64,000 bases of DNA from Eonycteris spelaea (Eukaryota; Chordata; Mammalia; Chiroptera; Pteropodidae): contig PUFA01000062.1 of NCBI GenBank assembly GCA_003508835.1, forward strand, positions 5,487,001 to 5,551,000, in the 5' to 3' direction. Every line of letters begins with the position of its first letter. The first letter of the stretch is position 1. The position numbers and the translations under genes are program-made. This document shows positions 59,640 through 64,000 of this stretch, piece after piece. The notes under the pieces were generated by a model. It worked only from the letters and a program-made list of their open reading frames with translations. It did not search any database and was not told the DNA's origin.

Positions 59640-59990
59640 TTATGAATGTGAGATGTGTTATGGATGCTTATGTATCGAAATCCCAAGGTGATAGTATTAA
59701 GAGGTGGGGGCCTTTAGGAGGGAATTAAGTCATGAGGTTGGAGCCCTCATCATACATGGCATTAGTGCTCTTGTGAAAAGATACAAGAGCTGACTTCTCT
59801 CCCTGCTTTCCACCATATGAGGATATAAGACAGCACTGTGCAAACCAGGAAGGGGGGCCCTCACCAAGAACTGAATCTGCCAGGACCTTGATCTTGGACT
59901 TCGCCATCTTCAGAATTCTGAGAAATGTTTGTAGTTCAAGCCACCCAGTCTATAGTAATTTGTTACAGCAGCATGAGCAGGCTAAGACAC
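59640..59990 (+). mobile_element. MLT1-like MaLR LTR
   Basis: TGTGTTATGGATGCTTATGT, AGAGGTGGGGGCCTTTAGGA, CTTGGACTTCGCCATCTTCA, AAGCCACCCAGTCTATAGTA and the end GAGCAGGCTAAGACA give a nearly full-length solitary LTR. Confidence 0.85.
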
Positions 59991-62024
59991 TTCAGAAACA
60001 ATGTCTACAAATTAAACTTGACTATTAAAGTACTATACTCCAATGCCGGTTTATGAATTTAAAAAAACAGCATAAGTGAACTAATCAGATCTATAAAAAT
60101 GCTCAGAAGTGTTGAGAAAAATTGGAAGTAGCCCAAATATTCAAAATTCATGGCACATAGACTTGACGGCACATGCAGCCACTTATTTTCCTATATGGGT
60201 TAAGTGAGGAAAAAAGGGTTGAAAACTTATATATATAGTATGCTTCAAATTTTATTTTAAATGTCTATCTTATGCCTAAAATACAAAATGGGCAGACACC
60301 AAACTGTAAAAAATGATTGCGTATTGAAAAGGGATTTTCAAAATTTATTTTCCCATACTTTCCAAACTGTTTACAAAGATGTTTTAAGTGAAAACATTTC
60401 AAATTTGGAAAAGATTAAACCATTCGACATATGAATTCTTTGAAAAGTAACTTTAATGCTTTAGCTTTCTCAAGTTTCTAAGTTTCTTTTGCTGAAACTT
60501 AATAGTCCTCACTAGAGCGTTCAGTCATTAACCTAACTTAACAGAAGAGCCCTAATGGGCAAATGGAGGCTTTCCCCTCCACCGCTATTAAAAAATTATC
60601 TCAAGCCTTTCAAGACTAGTAACAATCAAGTGACCGAATTTTTAATGCACCATTGTTATTTTAAAAGTACGTTCCTAAATTCTTAAACTGAATACACTAC
60701 ATGACCACAAAACAGGCCGTGCAGCCTGTCATGGAGAATCAAGATGTTAACCTGAATCCAATGCTCTTCAATTATATCCCCATTGAAATTTTTTTCATAT
60801 TGTGATTAAACATTACCCAAAATGATTCTGCTTGCTTACCAAACCTTGGGATTGCCAGGCATTTGGGGAAAAGTCAATAGTTCCATCATCTGAAACTAAA
60901 TGCCAGAGGGGCCTTGTCTGTCACTTCTTGTGCTAGTTCATTGGGGGTGCTGTCATTCCATCTGAACTTTCTAAATATATTTGCAAAAATTCTAACACAA
61001 ATGATCCTGGATAACATAGCATGACCTGTGTCTCAGTTCCCTCCATGTATGATGAGGATAAGAAAGGTGTCAAGGGTTGTTGGGAAAACTAAGAGTAAAT
61101 GTCAGCCAAGTGGCAAATACGCATAAGGAATCACTGTGGAGATTTACCAAGTATTGTTAAAAGGTGATTAACAGTCTGAGTTCAAATGCCAGCCTACCTG
61201 CTCATTAGTTCTCTTCTGCAAATTGCTGATTAAAAATTACATCTACTGAAGTAGTGTGGTGTAATTAAAGTGTTCAAGAGGCCAGAAAGATTTCCCCCTT
61301 TTTTCTTCCTTAGGAAAGGTCATGGGTAATAAAGAGGAACGCCCCGCTGCATGACACCATGCCAGTTAAGTCGCTGTTACATTATGCCAGCAACAGCAAT
61401 ACCTAAGAAAAAAGGTTAAAATTTATAATTTTCCAGCTACACTCCAAATTTCTAGAATTCTTGGCTTGTAGAAATGGCCTGGGGGCTCTGCTCTAGTCTC
61501 ACTTGAATGGAACAGGAATGAACTAAAAAAATCTTTACATACTTTTCTATTGTTGTCAGAAACAATATTACATAGTTCCAAATAGACCTATTAATACGAA
61601 GGTCCATTATTTTAATGTTCTAATTATAAATACAACATAAATCAGAATTTGAATTTCACTAGACCTATGATGTGATGTTTTATATAAAGGAGTTCATTAT
61701 TTGCTGATATGGAGTTTCCAACTCTCCAAAATGGACCATTCTGAAAGTGAACTAAGGGAATGGAGGGTTAAAGGTGATGTAAGAAAGGTTCCATTCCAAA
61801 TAACTTGAACACTGTGGTTTCTATGCTATGGATTTGGTGCTGAAGGAGATACTATGAAATGGTATTAAAAGTGATATTAAAAGTAACATTTGGCTCTAAG
61901 GGCCACTCTTCCCAAAATGACCATCAATGACCTCCCATTATTGTCATTCAGAAAAAGTAATTAACTAAAAACCACTGAGTCCAAAATAACACATAGTAAC
62001 CCAATCTGTATACTAACACATTAC
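59991..62024. other. Gene-free segment downstream of RPL34
   Basis: No gene or clear repeat recognised in this AT-rich stretch. Confidence 0.4.
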
Positions 62025-62083
62025 AACAGAAATAACAGAACGAGCCTTTTAATTGTTTTACTACTTTAAAAAGCTTCATTTTT
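62025..62083 (-). other. RPL34: RPL34 3'UTR, likely ATTAAA signal
   Basis: A short 3'UTR follows the stop. An AATAAA overlaps the stop codon itself and is too close to be used alone. The better candidate is ATTAAA on the minus strand at 62048-62053, about 30 bases after the stop. The canonical signal I remember from the human gene reads AGTAGTAAAAC here. The end position is an estimate. Confidence 0.6.
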
Positions 62084-62221
<138 letters not shown>

Positions 62222-62689
62222 TTAACAAAGTAGGAAAAAGTACCATAAAAGTATTAAACAAAACTATCAGGGAAGATATGCAGCAAAGTAAATAAAACCA
62301 CAAGTAACAGAATAAAAACTTAAAAACTGCAATTATATGGACAGACCCTTTCAGCCCAAGGTCTCCTAACTGCACTGGCATTTAAAGTTGGCTACTTCTT
62401 CCATTCTATGCCAGTAGTACCTGCTGCTGCCCTGCTCTTCTGAGTGTGATAAATTAGAAAATCACCCCCATAGAAGACCGCTCTCTGCCACTATGGTAGC
62501 TTTCATTTTAAACACATTTCATTATTAGGATCCCAGACTAATGATGTTACCTGATTGTAAAACATCTCAGCATGTTTTAACTGTATTACTGAAAATTTCC
62601 AGTAAAAACACAGAAAAGGAGCTATGTGCTAGGAACCAAAATGCAGGGGTATAAGATATTAGCAAGACGCACCATGTCAATGGCAAGGA

Positions 62690-62915
62690 TTCCAGAGCCT
62701 GACTGTCTGGGGCCCACCATACAATTTACTAGCTAATGTGATCTTGGGCAAGTTAAGTCTGTTCTGAGGCACAGGAATAATTTCATAGCCATTTCACAGG
62801 GTTTCTATAAAGGTTCCATTTGTAAGAATTTGCATTATCTGTACTTTGAACCTCTAGAGAGGAAGCAGTCACTATTATTACAGTGTATAGGACCTGGTCA
62901 ACAGCAGGTACTAAT
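62690..62915 (+). mobile_element. MIR SINE
   Basis: CCAGAGCCTGACTGTCTGGG, GTGATCTTGGGCAAGTTAAG and CCTGGTCAACAGCAGGTACT. Confidence 0.8.
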
Positions 62916-63299
62916 TCGACAAATCGAAGTTAGCCCCGGAGATAAAGCACTCATAAAATCAAAAACCTTTAATTCCCATAGAAACTTGTCCCGCTGATGT
63001 TCCCTATTGTACTCCTGGTCATTTAATAGCCTCGCCTCAAAACACTGGGATTCTTAACTCTCTCAAATCTCCCTGATGTAACTGCATTACAGAAATAAAT
63101 TAATGCCTCTTACTCAGGACCCTTAAAAAGTCTCTAAACTTACTCAGATCAAACACCAGACTCCCTCGGTGCCACAGCTGATGCTAATCTCTAGGCTACT
63201 GTAGATTTATACCCAAATTTCCATAAGCTAAGCCTGAGAACTGTATTTTTAATAAATCTGCCTACCATGTGGGTATATCTGGCAAAATCAGGAAACCAG

Positions 63300-63720
63300 A
63301 CTGGTAAAAAGTCAAACTTCCCTAGCTTGAAATGTCATGACCCTTTTGCCTCCAATGTGCCTTTCCAATTTCATTTCAAATTCCCTATTTCACATCCTCC
63401 ATGTACCAGATCAAAACTATGTGCATCGCTTGACTGCAATGCCCTTTCAGCCTCTTGTCTAAAACTTATCTGTGATTCAGGTTCCACCTCAAACAGTATG
63501 TCCAAATTCCCAACCACCTGAAAGTGATTTCTCCTTTAAACTTCAGGGAGTTAAATTCTCCTGCATTTCATGTAAGTTATATTTACTGTGTATTTCCATT
63601 ACTGTAACATGCTTTACCACCCCTTTACAAATTAGCTCCCAACAGGCAACATGAACTTGCAAGGTTTGGTGTGGAAACTTGGTTGGACCACTTCACAGAA
63701 CTACCTCAATAAATAAATTG
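63300..63720 (+). mobile_element. L2-type LINE fragment (weak)
   Basis: CTTGACTGCAATGCCCTTTC, ATTCAGGTTCCACCTCAAAC and TGAAAGTGATTTCTCCTTTA follow L2 tail order. Confidence 0.5.
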
Positions 63721-63854
63721 GAAACAAACTATTTTCTGAATCTTTTTTTTTTTAAATTGTGAAGATCCATCACCTCTCAAATCCTTCTGCTTAAGTCTTC
63801 AGGGTCGATTTAATATATTCACTGGGGTTAATAGCAAGGGTCTCAATAAAGCCT

Positions 63855-64000
63855 GGAAAAAATCCTGGTGCTGCCTCTTACCAGCTATGTGAATTTAAGC
63901 AACAAGCCCTGGTTTCACCAAAAATGGAAATAGAAACACCTCCCTAATGGGCTTGCAACAGAGATTATAAAAATGCTGAGTAAACATTACCATCATACAC
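63855..64000 (+). mobile_element. MIR SINE, cut by window edge
   Basis: GGTGCTGCCTCTTACCAGCT, AGCAACAAGCCCTGGTTTCA and AATGGGCTTGCAACAGAGAT. Confidence 0.7.

Overview
This window is nuclear DNA from a placental mammal. It holds spliced genes with long introns and is packed with mammal-wide repeats: MIR, L2-type LINEs, MER20-like and Tigger DNA transposons, an MLT1-like LTR and an ERV-L relic. It also carries several 5'-truncated L1 copies. The youngest L1 copies (22.1-22.7 kb, 27.85-28.39 kb, 47.4-48.4 kb) end in a 3' tail that I associate with bats (Chiroptera), and I saw no carnivore, ruminant, equid or primate SINE. The bat assignment is an inference of moderate confidence.

Two protein-coding genes are recognisable, both on the minus strand. 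OSTC, a subunit of the ER oligosaccharyltransferase complex, occupies about 29.46-40.8 kb with four exons. Exon 1 (start codon at 40650) lies in a GC-rich promoter with NRF1-, ETS- and UPR-element-like motifs. Exons 2 and 3 lie at 36.9 and 35.2-35.4 kb. Exon 4 carries the last codons at 30.01-30.03 kb and a conserved-looking 3'UTR. Exon 3 as written has a one-base frameshift plus a nearby in-frame loss, so the literal translation is broken while the downstream frame stays intact. The terminal coding exon of RPL34 (60S ribosomal protein eL34) lies at 62.08-62.17 kb; the rest of that gene is beyond the right edge. The RPL34 to OSTC order and shared orientation match human 4q25 as I recall it. 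No part of the next expected gene (ETNPPL) is visible on the left.

Layout: 1-29.4 kb is gene-free and repeat-rich, with a 410-bp polypurine tract at 1.25-1.66 kb, L2 and MIR copies, an array of heat-shock-element-like decamers at 19.5 kb, two L1 insertions (one twin-primed with clear target duplications) and a hexanucleotide microsatellite inside a MIR. 29.46-40.8 kb is OSTC; its introns hold MIR, hAT and a long L2-type relic. 40.8-62 kb is intergenic, with a SOX-motif palindrome cluster behind the OSTC promoter, an ERV-L pol relic (43.7-46.7 kb), a 1-kb L1, a long antisense L2 relic, a GC-rich segment of unknown identity at 55.3-55.9 kb, a Tigger1-like miniature element and an MLT1-like LTR. 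62.2-64 kb is RPL34 intron.

The two genes are housekeeping genes of protein production (ribosome; co-translational N-glycosylation) and are not an operon-like unit. I found no tRNA, rRNA, CRISPR array or novel multi-gene system. Most long open frames arise from simple repeats or old transposons. Repeat names and boundaries come from memory of consensus sequences and are approximate.
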